A DNA stretch of 39,672 nt from a virus: positions 1 through 39,672 of IMG/VR virus record IMGVR_UViG_3300048930_001262, one strand, 5' to 3'. A program made the position numbers and the translations under genes. Below are positions 6,953 through 15,362 of the stretch, piece after piece (position 1 is the stretch's first letter; the number at the start of each line of letters is the position of its first letter). Below the pieces are notes generated by a model. The model was not told where the DNA came from, did not search any database, and worked only from the letters and a program-made list of their open reading frames with translations.

Positions 6953-9274
6953 TCAGTCGTCGCGGTACGGCAGCGGACCGACGGGTTTGGGGCGTAGTGA
7001 GAGGCCGACAAATCCGCGCGTGCCGCCGCTGAATTTGGCGCGCTCGAACCGGCGGTTGGTCAGCAATTCGGAGAAGCGCTTGATCGAGCCGGCGAACTCA
7101 CCGGCCTTCTCGGCCCAGGCGCGCCAGTCCTCGAACAGGTCCGCGGCGGTGGCGCGCGCGACGCGTTCGACGAAGCAGCGTTCCTCGATCCATCGACCGA
7201 GGGCATCTTCGCTCTCGAAGTAGTCGTCGGTGGCTTCGACCACGCAGCGTGGCGGGCGCAGGCCCTTGCGTTGCCAGGCGAGGCAACCTTCGACTATCCA
7301 CGCCAGCACGGCGTCACGCTCGCGCCAGATCTTGTCTTCGAGATGTTTGTCGCGCCGGTCGGGCGGCACGGTGATCGTGAACGGGATCAGCTGCAGGCGG
7401 CGACGCATGGCCTCGTCGAGGTTGCGGATCGAGGGCTTGTGATTGCCGGCAATCAGCAGCTTGAACTGCGGGGTGTATTCGAAGAAGTCCTGGCGCATGA
7501 ACCGCGCCGAGACCTTGTCGCCGCCAGTCAGCGTCTTGATCTTGCTTTCGTTCCAGCGCCGACCCTGTTCGGTTTCAACTGAGGACACCAGGCGCGCGCC
7601 GCGCAGACCGGCCAGATCGGTCGGGTGCCGATCCGATCGGGTCTCCATGAACATCTCCATCGGCGCGTGCGTGGCGTACTCCGCGAGCAATGCGCTCAGC
7701 GTGTTGACGAACACGCTCTTGCCGTTGGCGCCGGTGCCATAGAGGAAGAACAGCGCGTGTTCGCTGGTCTTGCCGGTCAGGCAGTAGCCGCAGATACGCT
7801 GCAGGTAGTCGATCAGCTCGCTGTCGCCACCGGTGCACTCGATCAGGAACTTGCGCCAGGTCGGACAGGCGCTCGTATCCCCCAGGCGCGCGGCCGCCAG
7901 CTTGGTCATGCGGTCGGCGCGGTCATGAGGCCGCACGCTGCCGCTCCGTAGATCGACGACGCCACCCAGCGTGTTCAGCAGCCAAGGATCGGCGTCCCAT
8001 TCGTCGGCGTTGGCGGCGTGCTGGCGATCACTACGTGCCAGGCGCTCGACGCCGGCGACGGTACCGCTGGCAGCGAGCTTGGCTGCGAGCCGCGGCGAGT
8101 CCGCCTCCAGGGCGTGCTGACGACAGACCGCACGGATCAGGTCGGTGGCGCGCAGCGTGGCTTCAGGTACCCAGCGCATGCCGGTCCACACCAGCCACTG
8201 ACCCCAGGGCGCGACATAGCGCCAGTCCGGCGCGTAGCGCGCGGTGAAGTGCAGCGCCATGCCATCTTCGGTGCCCCAGACCGCGGCCGGTGTCTGTTCC
8301 GTGTCGTTCGACGCGCTCGGCAGTTCCGGCCCATGGATCACCATGCGCTCAGCGTCGCGAATGAACGCCGACACATCGACTTGCTCGACGACCGCATCGG
8401 CGCAGTCCCAACCCTCGGAGCGATCTTCCGGCGGCAACAGGATCGCGCAACTGCGCGCGCCGGCCGCGACGATGGCCTCGCTGGCAGCGATCGCGTAGTC
8501 CCAGCCCGGGCTGTCCTTGTCGGGCCAGATCAGCACGTCCTTGCTGGCCAGCGGCGACCAGTCGGTCTTGTCGACCGGGGCGCGCGCACCGTGCATGGCT
8601 GTGGTCGCGCAGAGTCCGAAATCGATCAGGGCCTGAGCGCACTTCTCGCCCTCGACCAGGACCACCGTCTCGGCGCGCGCCAGCGCCGGCTGGTTGTACA
8701 GCGGCCGCGGATCCAACCCTTCGAACCGGCCCGTGCGCACATTCCACGGCCTGAACTCCTTGCGGCCGGGTTCGGGCTCGTAGCGATAGACGCACGCCAG
8801 CAACGCGCCGTCGGCGGCCAGGTAGTCCCACTTGGCAGTCGGCGGCCCGAGATCCGGCGCGTCGGTCGCGCGCGGCCGAACCCGTGATGCGGCTGCCCGG
8901 ACTGGAGCCGAGTTGCTCGCATCTGTCGGCGCTGTTCCCAACCAATGCGCCGCGCGCTCCAGCACCTCCCGAAAATCGCTGCGCGCCGACAGCCCCTGCG
9001 CCTGCGCAAACAACTCGATATGGTCGCCACCTTGCGAGGTCGCGAAGTCATACCACTGGCCGCGCTTGGGTCCGTCCAGTGACACCGACAATGAGTCGCC
9101 CTGCTCGCCGCGCGCATTGCCGACCAGGAACTTGCCGGCGCGGAACACACCCGCCGGCAGATAGGTGCGCAGCATCGATTCCAGTCGATCGAGCAGACCG
9201 TCGCGGATCGAGTCCGCGTCGATGCTGCGCCGGGTCGGCTCCGCCGCATCATTGAAGTCCAGCAACTGCGTCAT
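6953..9274 (-). CDS. Phage primase-helicase (P4 alpha / D5 type)
   Basis: A 773-residue replication protein. The ATG at 9274 overlaps the upstream stop (ATGA) and is preferred over an earlier in-frame start at 9307. The N-terminal part has a primase-like region (RGEQGDSLSVSLDGPKRGQWYDF) and a Toprim-like segment (ETVVLVEGEKCAQAL ... VLIWPDKD). The C-terminal half is a superfamily 3 helicase with D5-type features: Walker A GTGANGKS at ~513-520, then RLVSSVETEQGRRWNESKIK, LTGGDKVSARFM and FKLLIAGNHKPSI. It should prime and unwind DNA to start replication of the element. Such proteins often bind an origin near their own operon; the repeats at 14556-14641 are a candidate. Confidence 0.9.
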   Translation of the reverse strand: MTQLLDFNDAAEPTRRSIDADSIRDGLLDRLESMLRTYLPAGVFRAGKFLVGNARGEQGDSLSVSLDGPKRGQWYDFATSQGGDHIELFAQAQGLSARSDFREVLERAAHWLGTAPTDASNSAPVRAAASRVRPRATDAPDLGPPTAKWDYLAADGALLACVYRYEPEPGRKEFRPWNVRTGRFEGLDPRPLYNQPALARAETVVLVEGEKCAQALIDFGLCATTAMHGARAPVDKTDWSPLASKDVLIWPDKDSPGWDYAIAASEAIVAAGARSCAILLPPEDRSEGWDCADAVVEQVDVSAFIRDAERMVIHGPELPSASNDTEQTPAAVWGTEDGMALHFTARYAPDWRYVAPWGQWLVWTGMRWVPEATLRATDLIRAVCRQHALEADSPRLAAKLAASGTVAGVERLARSDRQHAANADEWDADPWLLNTLGGVVDLRSGSVRPHDRADRMTKLAAARLGDTSACPTWRKFLIECTGGDSELIDYLQRICGYCLTGKTSEHALFFLYGTGANGKSVFVNTLSALLAEYATHAPMEMFMETRSDRHPTDLAGLRGARLVSSVETEQGRRWNESKIKTLTGGDKVSARFMRQDFFEYTPQFKLLIAGNHKPSIRNLDEAMRRRLQLIPFTITVPPDRRDKHLEDKIWRERDAVLAWIVEGCLAWQRKGLRPPRCVVEATDDYFESEDALGRWIEERCFVERVARATAADLFEDWRAWAEKAGEFAGSIKRFSELLTNRRFERAKFSGGTRGFVGLSLRPKPVGPLPYRDD

Positions 9275-10026
9275 CGCTGACTCCAGCAGCGATCCTGGAA
9301 CGCGCACGACTTGCAGACAAAATGCGTGGACGATGTCGCGCAGCGCGGCAGCAACTCGTGCGCTGCGGTTGCATCGAGCACACGCGCTGCGCGATCGCTC
9401 ATGCGCTGCGCCAACTCCGCATCAAAGTCGACAGACTCGAAGTGCAGCGACTGGTTGTCTTTGTTGATCGCCGTGAACAGCGCCGGATTCGCGCTGATCC
9501 CCGGAATCAGGGGCTCCAGGTAGGCCTGGTAGAGCGCGATCTGCGCCGCATACACCGGCTTTGAGCGCGCGACGCCGTGCTTGACGGTGTCCTTCCAACT
9601 GGCGTCGTGCATGGTCTTGCATTCCCACAGCATCGGTAGTGCACAGCCGAGGTGCGCAGGCGCTGCCACTACGATGCCGTCGACATGACCGCGCAGCCGT
9701 CCGCCAGCCGCCGCGAACCCGATCTGCTCGCCGCTCGCGGTGCGAGTGACGAGATCAAACCCGGCCGCACGCAGCCAGCGAATGGCCAGCTCCTCAAACA
9801 TATGACCGGCATCGAACACGCGCAGCAGCGAGCCTTTGAACTCGCGCCCGGCGTCGACCGGTGCCCCGGCGTATTCGTACTGCAGTTGCCGCTCGCAGGC
9901 GGCGCCAACACGGCTGGCACCGAGGTAGTCCCGTGGCGTCTGGGCGGCGCGTTCTGCCTGCAGCGCCGCGTCGATGGCCGCGCTGATCTGCTCCGACAGG
10001 GAAGGACGGTGATTGAAGTCGAGCAT
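9271..10026 (-). CDS. Cas4/RecB-like PD-(D/E)XK nuclease with Fe-S cysteines
   Basis: A 251-residue nuclease. H75-x3-E79 (AGHMFEE), D116 (GHVDGIV) and E135-x-K137 (LWECKTM) make up the RecB-family catalytic set. C44 plus C238, C241 and C247 (CKSCAFQDRC) make the split four-cysteine pattern of Cas4 and AddB, so an iron-sulfur cluster is likely. In phages such enzymes act as recombination exonucleases beside an annealing or Sak4-type protein. It overlaps the previous gene by one base and the primase-helicase by four. There is no cas1 or cas2 nearby, so a CRISPR role is not supported. Confidence 0.85.
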   Translation of the reverse strand: MLDFNHRPSLSEQISAAIDAALQAERAAQTPRDYLGASRVGAACERQLQYEYAGAPVDAGREFKGSLLRVFDAGHMFEELAIRWLRAAGFDLVTRTASGEQIGFAAAGGRLRGHVDGIVVAAPAHLGCALPMLWECKTMHDASWKDTVKHGVARSKPVYAAQIALYQAYLEPLIPGISANPALFTAINKDNQSLHFESVDFDAELAQRMSDRAARVLDATAAHELLPRCATSSTHFVCKSCAFQDRCWSQR

Positions 10027-10289
10027 CAGAAGGGCGCCTCGTCGTCCGGGTGCGTGAGGCCTTGCGCCGCAAAATGCGCGCGCTCGATGGCGAGCGTCTC
10101 TTCACCGACCTGGCGCATGGCTGTTTGGTAACTGGTGACGATCGCCTGCACCAAGCGCAGGATTTCCGGCTTGGAGTAGTCCGCCAGCGCGCGCTGCATG
10201 CCGATTTCGGCGACCACATCGCCGAGCGCGCCCAGGCAGCGTTCGCCCGCCTGCGCTTCCATGGTCTGCATACGGTCAGGTGCCAACAT
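10026..10289 (-). CDS. Small phage protein, unknown function
   Basis: An 87-residue protein starting MLAPDRMQTMEAQAGE and ending HPDDEAPF. The start at 10289 overlaps the end of the upstream gene by 14 bases; the frame stays open further upstream, but that part is the shadow of the 78-residue gene. The middle (YSKPEILRLVQAIVTSYQTAM) is predicted helical. I do not recognise the family with certainty. Its position inside the replication operon, between helicase and nuclease, suggests an accessory role in recombination or replication. Confidence 0.6.
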   Translation of the reverse strand: MLAPDRMQTMEAQAGERCLGALGDVVAEIGMQRALADYSKPEILRLVQAIVTSYQTAMRQVGEETLAIERAHFAAQGLTHPDDEAPF

Positions 10290-10512
10290 GGGTACCTCCC
10301 ACTGCTGACACAGCGCGATGTAGACGTTTGAGCAGGTCATCGAGCAGAACCGTGCTGACCGCATCGCTATCGGTGTCCGGTTCAACCTCCGCCAGGTGTC
10401 GCTGGTGGGCTGATAGCGCAGCCCAGAGGCTGGACTGCTGCAGATCGCGCAACTGAGGCGCGGCGGCGATGAACTCGATGCGGGGATAGAGATCGAGGGT
10501 GAGGGCATTCAT
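10276..10512 (-). CDS. Small phage protein, unknown function
   Basis: A 78-residue protein (MNALTLDLYPRIEFIAAAPQ...). Its ATG overlaps the helicase stop as ATGA at 10512-10509, the same coupling seen through the operon, which is the main support for it being real. It is largely helical with an acidic middle (EVEPDTDSDAV) and has no recognised motif. Confidence 0.55.
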   Translation of the reverse strand: MNALTLDLYPRIEFIAAAPQLRDLQQSSLWAALSAHQRHLAEVEPDTDSDAVSTVLLDDLLKRLHRAVSAVGGTHVGT

Positions 10513-12191
10513 GCGGCCCTCCGCAGGTCACCGGTGTGGGCTTGCCAGATCAGCCGCTGGATCGCACTGCGATTGAACCGAAAGCACAGATGCGCGCTGG
10601 CCTGGTAGCGCGTCAGACCGAAGTCCTGCCGAGTCGCCGGCGGCAGATGCGCGAGTTGCTTGTCGGTCGGTGGCTCGCCGAGCCAGCGCTTGGTCTTGTG
10701 CGCGGCGTCCGCCGCCTCGTGGGCATTGAGCCAGTCGTCCGCCTTGGCCAGGCCAATCAGCCGATCGCCATGCGCGAGCAGACGTACCGGTTCACTGCTG
10801 GCGGCGCCGAGGGCGTACCAGCGACCGTCGATCCCGAACACGCCGGCCCAGGACTCAAAACCTGCCGCCACCAGGGTATCGCCAGCCCCGAACAGATCGA
10901 CCCAACTGAAGTTGGAGCCGCTCAGGAGATCGATCTCGGTCATCGCAAACGCGCCGACCGGCAGGCGCGCGTCCGGGCGTTCGGTCGGCTCCCAGACGTA
11001 TCCGCAAAGTGGGCACTCGGTCACCCGAAGCGGCACTGAGCCTGCGCAGTTCGGACATTCCTTGGTCGGAGCTGCGCCCGCTTCCCGACCGTCGAGGTGC
11101 GTTTCCTCTTCCAGCCGCCCGTGCATCAGCGAGGCGGTCCCGAAGTCGAGAACGACACAGTCAGTCTTGTCGACGTGCGGGTGCTCGGCGGGATCCACCG
11201 TTCGCAGCCCGCGCCCGACCATCTGAATCAGCGTCGACTTGTGCGAACTCGGGCGCAGCAGCACGATGCAACTGGTCGGCGTGTAGTCATAGCCTTCGGT
11301 GAGCACTGCGACGTTGACGACGACTTCGATTGGTCCGCGCTCATAGGCGGTCAGTCGCGCTTTGCGTTCGGCGGCCGGCAGCTCGCCATGGATGACAACG
11401 GAGGGGATGCCGGCGGCGCCGAATGCGCGCGCCACGTCTTCGGCGTGGGCGACGGTGGAACAGAACACCAGGGTCTTGCGGCCTTCAGCCTGGGCGCGCC
11501 AGTGCGCGATCACCTGCTGGGTGATCGGCACCGTATTGAGGATGGCCTCGACCGCCGACATGTCGAAGTCACTGGCGCAGCGGCGGACCTGGCTGAGTTC
11601 GCCCTGGACCCCGAGATCGACCACAAAGGTGCGTGGGCGCACCAGGTGGCCCGAGGCGATCAATTCCCCCAGGCGGATGTGATCGGCGACATTGGAGAAC
11701 ACCGCCCGCAAGCCCACGCCGTCGCCGCGGTTGGGCGTGGCGGTGACCCCGAACACCTGCAATCGGTTGTTCTTCGATTGCGCGGCGTCGATGACCCGGC
11801 GATAGCTCGCGGCGGTCGCGTGATGGGCTTCGTCGACCACGATCAGGTCGAGCATGGGAATCTGCGCGAGGTTGGCCTCGCGGGTCAGCGTCGGCACCAT
11901 CGCGAAGGTCGTGAGGCCGGACCAGGACTTGTTGTCGGCGTCGACGACCGAGGTCGAGATGCCGGGATTGACGCGGGCGAACTTGGCCTGATTCTGGGCC
12001 GTCAGCTCGTCCCGATGGGCCAGCACGCAGGCCTTGGCATCAGGTTCGCCGGCGAGCACGCGACCGACGACGGCCGACAGCATGACCGTCTTGCCACTGC
12101 CGGTCGGCGCGACGGCGAGGGTGTTCTGGTGCTGGCGGAGCGCTGCGAGGGAGCGCTCGACCAGGACCGCTTGGCGCGGACGAAGGATCAC
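10509..12191 (-). CDS. Superfamily 2 DEAD/DEAH-box helicase
   Basis: A 560-residue ATP-dependent helicase. The GTG start at 12191 has GGAGG six bases upstream. Visible motifs are APTGSGKT (28-35, Walker A), VVDEAHH (DEAH at 120-123), GVTATP (motif III-like), TLVFCSTVAHAEDVA, LTEGYDYT and QMVGRGLR (motif VI). After the helicase core comes a four-cysteine zinc ribbon (CPNCAGSVPLRVTECPLCGY). It probably remodels recombination or replication intermediates for the element, as such helicases do in Sak4-containing phage modules. Length and motif order look complete. Confidence 0.9.
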   Translation of the reverse strand: MILRPRQAVLVERSLAALRQHQNTLAVAPTGSGKTVMLSAVVGRVLAGEPDAKACVLAHRDELTAQNQAKFARVNPGISTSVVDADNKSWSGLTTFAMVPTLTREANLAQIPMLDLIVVDEAHHATAASYRRVIDAAQSKNNRLQVFGVTATPNRGDGVGLRAVFSNVADHIRLGELIASGHLVRPRTFVVDLGVQGELSQVRRCASDFDMSAVEAILNTVPITQQVIAHWRAQAEGRKTLVFCSTVAHAEDVARAFGAAGIPSVVIHGELPAAERKARLTAYERGPIEVVVNVAVLTEGYDYTPTSCIVLLRPSSHKSTLIQMVGRGLRTVDPAEHPHVDKTDCVVLDFGTASLMHGRLEEETHLDGREAGAAPTKECPNCAGSVPLRVTECPLCGYVWEPTERPDARLPVGAFAMTEIDLLSGSNFSWVDLFGAGDTLVAAGFESWAGVFGIDGRWYALGAASSEPVRLLAHGDRLIGLAKADDWLNAHEAADAAHKTKRWLGEPPTDKQLAHLPPATRQDFGLTRYQASAHLCFRFNRSAIQRLIWQAHTGDLRRAA

Positions 12192-12203
12192 GGGGCGCCT
12201 CCG

Positions 12204-12812
12204 TTACTGCGCCCAGGCGGGTCGCGTCGGCACGCTGGCGCGCGCCGCCGCAGGCGGGGGAAGCGGCGAGCCCGATCCGCCACCGGTCACTGGCGCGGCG
12301 CCGTGTCCACCGTGCATCAGGGCCGCGTAGTCCTTGTGCTCCGGACCCACGGCGCCCTTGACGACGTTCTTCTCGCCCTGGCGATCGTCGCGCTCGACAT
12401 CGATCTTGGCGACGAACTCCAAACCGTCGAGATCCGCGAAGCTCTCGATGCGACGCTTGGCCTGCGCGGCTGGACTGTCGTCCTCGGCGCGCAGTCCGTG
12501 CGCCGAGTTGAGGATGCCCTTGATGAACGCACGGCCCATCTTCATCCAGGCGTCGCCCTTCTCGGAATGCAGCCCGATCAGCGTCCACAGCTTGCGCCGC
12601 GCATACGGACCGTCGAGCACGGTGTACTCGCAGTCCAGATACACCGCGCCGGTGTCGGCGCTGCGCCGCGCGTAGCCGCCGGTCCAGCCCTTCGCCGGAT
12701 CGTTGTGGCCGCCCGGGCGGATGAACAGGCGCACCTTGGCGAGTGCGCCTTTGGGGATCAGCGGCTGGTTCTGCGCCGAATCTTCGGCGCTGTTGAAATC
12801 GAAGTAGCTCAT
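12204..12812 (-). CDS. Probable phage single-stranded DNA-binding protein
   Basis: A 202-residue protein, start 12812 with GAGGA upstream. The body (residues 20-130) is beta-rich with basic residues (KVRLFIRPGGHN..., GAVYLDCEYTVLDGPYARRK). The C-terminus is low-complexity Gly/Pro/Ala-rich. This layout, and its place directly after the Sak4-like ATPase and before the helicase, match DUF669/DUF2815-like phage ssDNA-binding proteins. I infer the function from context more than from a motif. The C-terminus lacks the acidic tip of classical SSB. Confidence 0.55.
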   Translation of the reverse strand: MSYFDFNSAEDSAQNQPLIPKGALAKVRLFIRPGGHNDPAKGWTGGYARRSADTGAVYLDCEYTVLDGPYARRKLWTLIGLHSEKGDAWMKMGRAFIKGILNSAHGLRAEDDSPAAQAKRRIESFADLDGLEFVAKIDVERDDRQGEKNVVKGAVGPEHKDYAALMHGGHGAAPVTGGGSGSPLPPPAAARASVPTRPAWAQ

Positions 12813-12823
12813 GGTCGGGGTCC

Positions 12824-13774
12824 TCAGGCGAAGGTGGGCGGCGCCGCCGGGGATTCGGCGGGCGTGGGAATGGCGGAAGGGGCGGGGGCAGGCGGCGTGA
12901 CCGGGCCGGCCGTGAAGTCCAGGCGCGGCGCGCCACCGGGACGCGGACCGGCGATCTTGGCCATCAGTCGCGCCAGGTTCGGTTCCTCGATCAGGTCGAG
13001 CCGGCCGGAACGGTCCTTGGCCGGAAATCCCCAGGGGTTCAGCGTCTGGCAGATGAAGGCGCGATAGCTGGAGCCGTCGTCCGCCTTCAATTCGGCCAGC
13101 GTGATCACCTCATCGAGGATCCCCGGCAGTTCCAGCCCGGTCTTGGCGCCCTCGATCTGCAGCGAATAGGCGCGCCGGTTGAACTCGTCGAGCTTCTCGT
13201 CGAGCAGGCAGCAGAACCAGACGTTCTTGCCGCGGGCGTGCTGCAGGTGCGTCAGCCACTGGATCATCTCGCTGCTGAGCAGGCCATACGCGCCGCGCGC
13301 GTCGGGCTTGCCGGTGCGATCCGAGTAGGCCTGCGGCTGTCCCTTGCACCACTGCAGGCACAGGCGCGCGGCGACGCTGATCGAGTCGACGAAGATCGTC
13401 TGGTAGCGATCAATCGCGCCGGGGTCGCCGAAGCGCTGGCAAACCGCCTCGAAGTGGGCCGAACTGTAGGGCTGGTCATCGCGCAGCGCCGGGTTGGGTC
13501 CGCCGATGAACACCCCAAAATCGCGGCACTCGGACCAGGTGCGTGGCCGCACCGCATCACCCGTCCAGCCTTCCACCGCCAGATCGCCGGCCTCCAGATC
13601 AAAGAACAGCGTTGCGTGCGGATCCAGCGTCCACAGCTGGCTGGTCTTGCCCAAGCCCGACTTGCCGGCGAGCACGCCCTTGATCCCGCGGCGCTCGGCG
13701 AGTCGCTGATCGGCCGTGATGATGGGCAGCCCGGGAGTTGCGGCGATCGCCCGAAGCGTGGCGACGGCGCTCAT
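12824..13774 (-). CDS. Sak4-like RecA-fold ATPase (phage recombinase)
   Basis: A 316-residue P-loop ATPase. Walker A is GKSGLGKT (37-44). A Walker B-like strand is QTIFVDSISV. Further on is LQHARGKNVWFCCLLDEKLDEF, at the place where RecA-like Sak4 proteins have their sensor strand. Sak4-type proteins assist single-strand annealing with a phage SSB, and the probable SSB is the next gene. The start at 13774 overlaps the upstream stop (ATGA). The Pro/Ala-rich C-terminal ~30 residues are probably flexible. Confidence 0.8.
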   Translation of the reverse strand: MSAVATLRAIAATPGLPIITADQRLAERRGIKGVLAGKSGLGKTSQLWTLDPHATLFFDLEAGDLAVEGWTGDAVRPRTWSECRDFGVFIGGPNPALRDDQPYSSAHFEAVCQRFGDPGAIDRYQTIFVDSISVAARLCLQWCKGQPQAYSDRTGKPDARGAYGLLSSEMIQWLTHLQHARGKNVWFCCLLDEKLDEFNRRAYSLQIEGAKTGLELPGILDEVITLAELKADDGSSYRAFICQTLNPWGFPAKDRSGRLDLIEEPNLARLMAKIAGPRPGGAPRLDFTAGPVTPPAPAPSAIPTPAESPAAPPTFA

Positions 13775-14271
13775 GCCGACACCTGCGCGCGGCGATCGAG
13801 TTCATCGGCCTGCACCACCAGCTTGAAGCTCGGCTTGCCGGTCTTGACCGTGCGTGCCGGTTCAAAGGCTTTGCGCAGCGACTCGGCCCAGGCGTTGAAC
13901 TTGGTCTCCGAGACCCGGTAGCTGATCTCGATGAACTCGGCTGGATCGTCACCGCCCTTGGCGATCTGCTGGGCGATGGTGGCGAGGCGCTCCTGGTCCC
14001 ACTCGACGCGCTTGGGCAGGTCGGCGGTGACCTTGACGGTACCGTCCTCGAAGGTCACCGCGCCGGTGTCCTTGCCCGCCTGCAGCCGCAGCAGCTGGGC
14101 GCGATCGGCGTACTTCAACTCCAGCGCGCGATCCAGATGTTCGACAACGTTCTTGGCCGCCGTCAGGGCGCGCACCGCTTCGTGCTTGAGGACAAACAGC
14201 TCCTCCGCGCTCTTGCGGGACAAGTGGCCGGCCGGGCGAGTGGCGGCAATGTGCAGAGGCGTCGTGCTCAT
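13771..14271 (-). CDS. Phage recombination-module protein, unknown function
   Basis: A 166-residue protein; the ATG at 14271 forms ATGA with the upstream stop. The N-terminal half is helical (KSAEELFVLKHEAVRALTAAKNVVEHLDRALELKYADRA is one continuous helix-prone stretch). The second half has VKVTADLPKRVEWDQE. Similar small proteins are often found before Sak4/Erf genes in phages and are annotated only as hypothetical. I cannot assign a reaction. Confidence 0.6.
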   Translation of the reverse strand: MSTTPLHIAATRPAGHLSRKSAEELFVLKHEAVRALTAAKNVVEHLDRALELKYADRAQLLRLQAGKDTGAVTFEDGTVKVTADLPKRVEWDQERLATIAQQIAKGGDDPAEFIEISYRVSETKFNAWAESLRKAFEPARTVKTGKPSFKLVVQADELDRRAQVSA

Positions 14272-14492
14272 GCGGCACCTCCGACCAGGACCGATTCGCT
14301 GGTGCTGCGGCGCAGGCAACGGCGCTCGTAGGCGTCGACATCGGTGATGCGATAGACCACGCGTCCAGGCAGCTTCACGTAGACCGGGCCAATGCCCATC
14401 GAGCGCCAGCGCTCCAGCGTGGTCTCGGCGATGGTCCAGCGCTCCGACAACTCGCGCTGGCTCATGTGTTTGAGGGTGGGTTCGAGGCTCAC
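14268..14492 (-). CDS. AlpA/excisionase-like HTH protein
   Basis: A 74-residue protein beginning at a GTG (14492) with AAGGAG five bases upstream; an ATG at 14465 is the alternative. The MerR/AlpA-type wing-helix reads SQRELSERWTIAETTLERWRSMGIGPVYVKLPGRVVYRITDVDAYERR, given here in outline only: helix, turn, recognition helix, then a KLPGRVVYR wing. AlpA-type proteins act as excision factors or as activators of phage genes. It is the first gene of the leftward operon and faces the integration operon, which fits a directionality or switch role. Confidence 0.8.
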   Translation of the reverse strand: MSLEPTLKHMSQRELSERWTIAETTLERWRSMGIGPVYVKLPGRVVYRITDVDAYERRCLRRSTSESVLVGGAA

Positions 14493-14554
14493 GTTCACTC
14501 CTTCGGGTTGGTGAGTACGGTGAGCGACAGATTGACGATCACGGGGCGGGCAAA

Positions 14555-14641
14555 GCCCCGGGCAAACCCCCGGGCAGATCGTGCAAATCGTGGTTGGCTG
14601 CATCAGCCGGCAATTACCCGCAATCACCCGCAATTGCGGGG
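14555..14641. promoter_or_regulatory. Short repeats and palindrome between divergent operons (operator or origin candidate)
   Basis: CCCCGGGCA occurs at 14556-14564 and 14668-like spacing is repeated 12 bases on at 14568-14576. ACCCGCAAT occurs at 14616-14624 and 14626-14634 (10-base period). CCCGCAATTGCGGG at 14627-14640 is a perfect 14-bp palindrome. The cluster lies in the ~190-base gap between the excisionase-like gene and the integration operon. It could bind the AlpA-like protein or the primase-helicase. The function is inferred from position only. Confidence 0.5.
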
Positions 14642-14682
14642 CTGTCAGGCAGGCGGTGGCTGGCCAGACTGGTGCCCTGGTG

Positions 14683-14895
14683 ATGAGTTGGAGATTGAAA
14701 GTGCTAGGCCGAAACCCCTTGCAGCAAACCCCGCCCGAACGCATGAGCAGCCACGAGCTGCTGGTCGCGGCAGCGGCACTGATCGCCACTGGCCTGGTGC
14801 GCCTGCGTGCCTCCAGAGAGCGCGGAGTTGGACTTGAACTGCCTGCCAACCAGCGCGTGTATGCGAACTCCAACTCACGCCAGGAGACGCCATGA
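14683..14895 (+). CDS. Small protein heading the recombinase operon
   Basis: A 70-residue frame (MSWRLKVLGRNPLQQTPPER...) with an internal ATG at 14743 that would give 50 residues (MSSHELLVAAAALIATGLVR...). Its stop overlaps the DUF2924 start as ATGA, which supports its reality. The middle AAAALIATGLVRLRA is a hydrophobic helix followed by a polar tail. I recall similar short proteins ahead of DUF2924/recombinase pairs in other prophages, but their function is unknown. The start is uncertain because neither ATG has a clear ribosome-binding site. Confidence 0.6.
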   Translation: MSWRLKVLGRNPLQQTPPERMSSHELLVAAAALIATGLVRLRASRERGVGLELPANQRVYANSNSRQETP

Positions 14896-15362
14896 CCGCC
14901 ACCAAACCCCTCGCCACTTCAGTGCTCGCCGAGATCGCGCGCCTGGCCGATCTGCCCTGGGTCGACCTCAAAGGGCTGTGGGTGCGCCTCTTTGGGCGCG
15001 AACCCGCCAGTTCACACCGGCGCTATGTCGAGCGGCGCATCGCGCATCGGCTGCAGGAACGCGCGCTGGCCGAAGACCCCGCCGGCAAGGCGCTGCTGAA
15101 ACGCAACCGCGAACGCATCGATGTCCTGATCAAGGCCCACAGCCACGGCGCGGTTGAGGTCCTGACGCGCCCGGGGACGGAACTGATCCGCGTCTACCGG
15201 GGAACCGAATATGTGGTCCGCGTGCTCGAACAGGGCGTCGAGTGGAATGGCCAGCACTACACCAGCCTCACTGCCGTGGCGCAGGCAATCACCGGCATGC
15301 GCTGGTCGGGCCCGGTGTTCTTCGGGCTCAAGACCAACCCCCGCAAGCGAGCGGGCGCATGA
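14892..15362 (+). CDS. DUF2924 protein
   Basis: A 156-residue member of the DUF2924 family. The family core is plain in the C-terminal half: RPGTELIRVYRGTEYVVRVL, then VEWNGQHYTSLTAVAQAITG and RWSGPVFFGL. The N-terminal half (LAEIARLADLPWVDLKGLWVRLFG ... RRIAHRLQE) is helical and basic. DUF2924 genes characteristically precede a large serine recombinase. A role in DNA binding or control of integration is likely but unproven. It overlaps both neighbours by four bases. Confidence 0.9.
   Translation: MTATKPLATSVLAEIARLADLPWVDLKGLWVRLFGREPASSHRRYVERRIAHRLQERALAEDPAGKALLKRNRERIDVLIKAHSHGAVEVLTRPGTELIRVYRGTEYVVRVLEQGVEWNGQHYTSLTAVAQAITGMRWSGPVFFGLKTNPRKRAGA

Noticed and set aside
8018-8887. A 289-codon plus-strand frame opposite the primase-helicase
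   Set aside because: It is an antisense shadow: Arg/Gly-rich low-information protein with no domain.
9271-10026. Cas4-like nuclease as part of a CRISPR system
   Set aside because: No cas genes or array nearby; the context is a phage replication operon, where such nucleases are common.
11097-13067. A 656-codon open frame on the plus strand opposite the helicase and ssDNA-binding genes
   Set aside because: It is the antisense shadow of high-GC coding sequence. It has no motif or ribosome-binding site, while the minus strand holds clear helicase motifs.
15242-15358. Longer recombinase reading from an upstream in-frame start
   Set aside because: It would overlap DUF2924 by ~120 bases; the ATG at 15359 gives the ATGA coupling seen at every other joint and a normal recombinase N-terminus.
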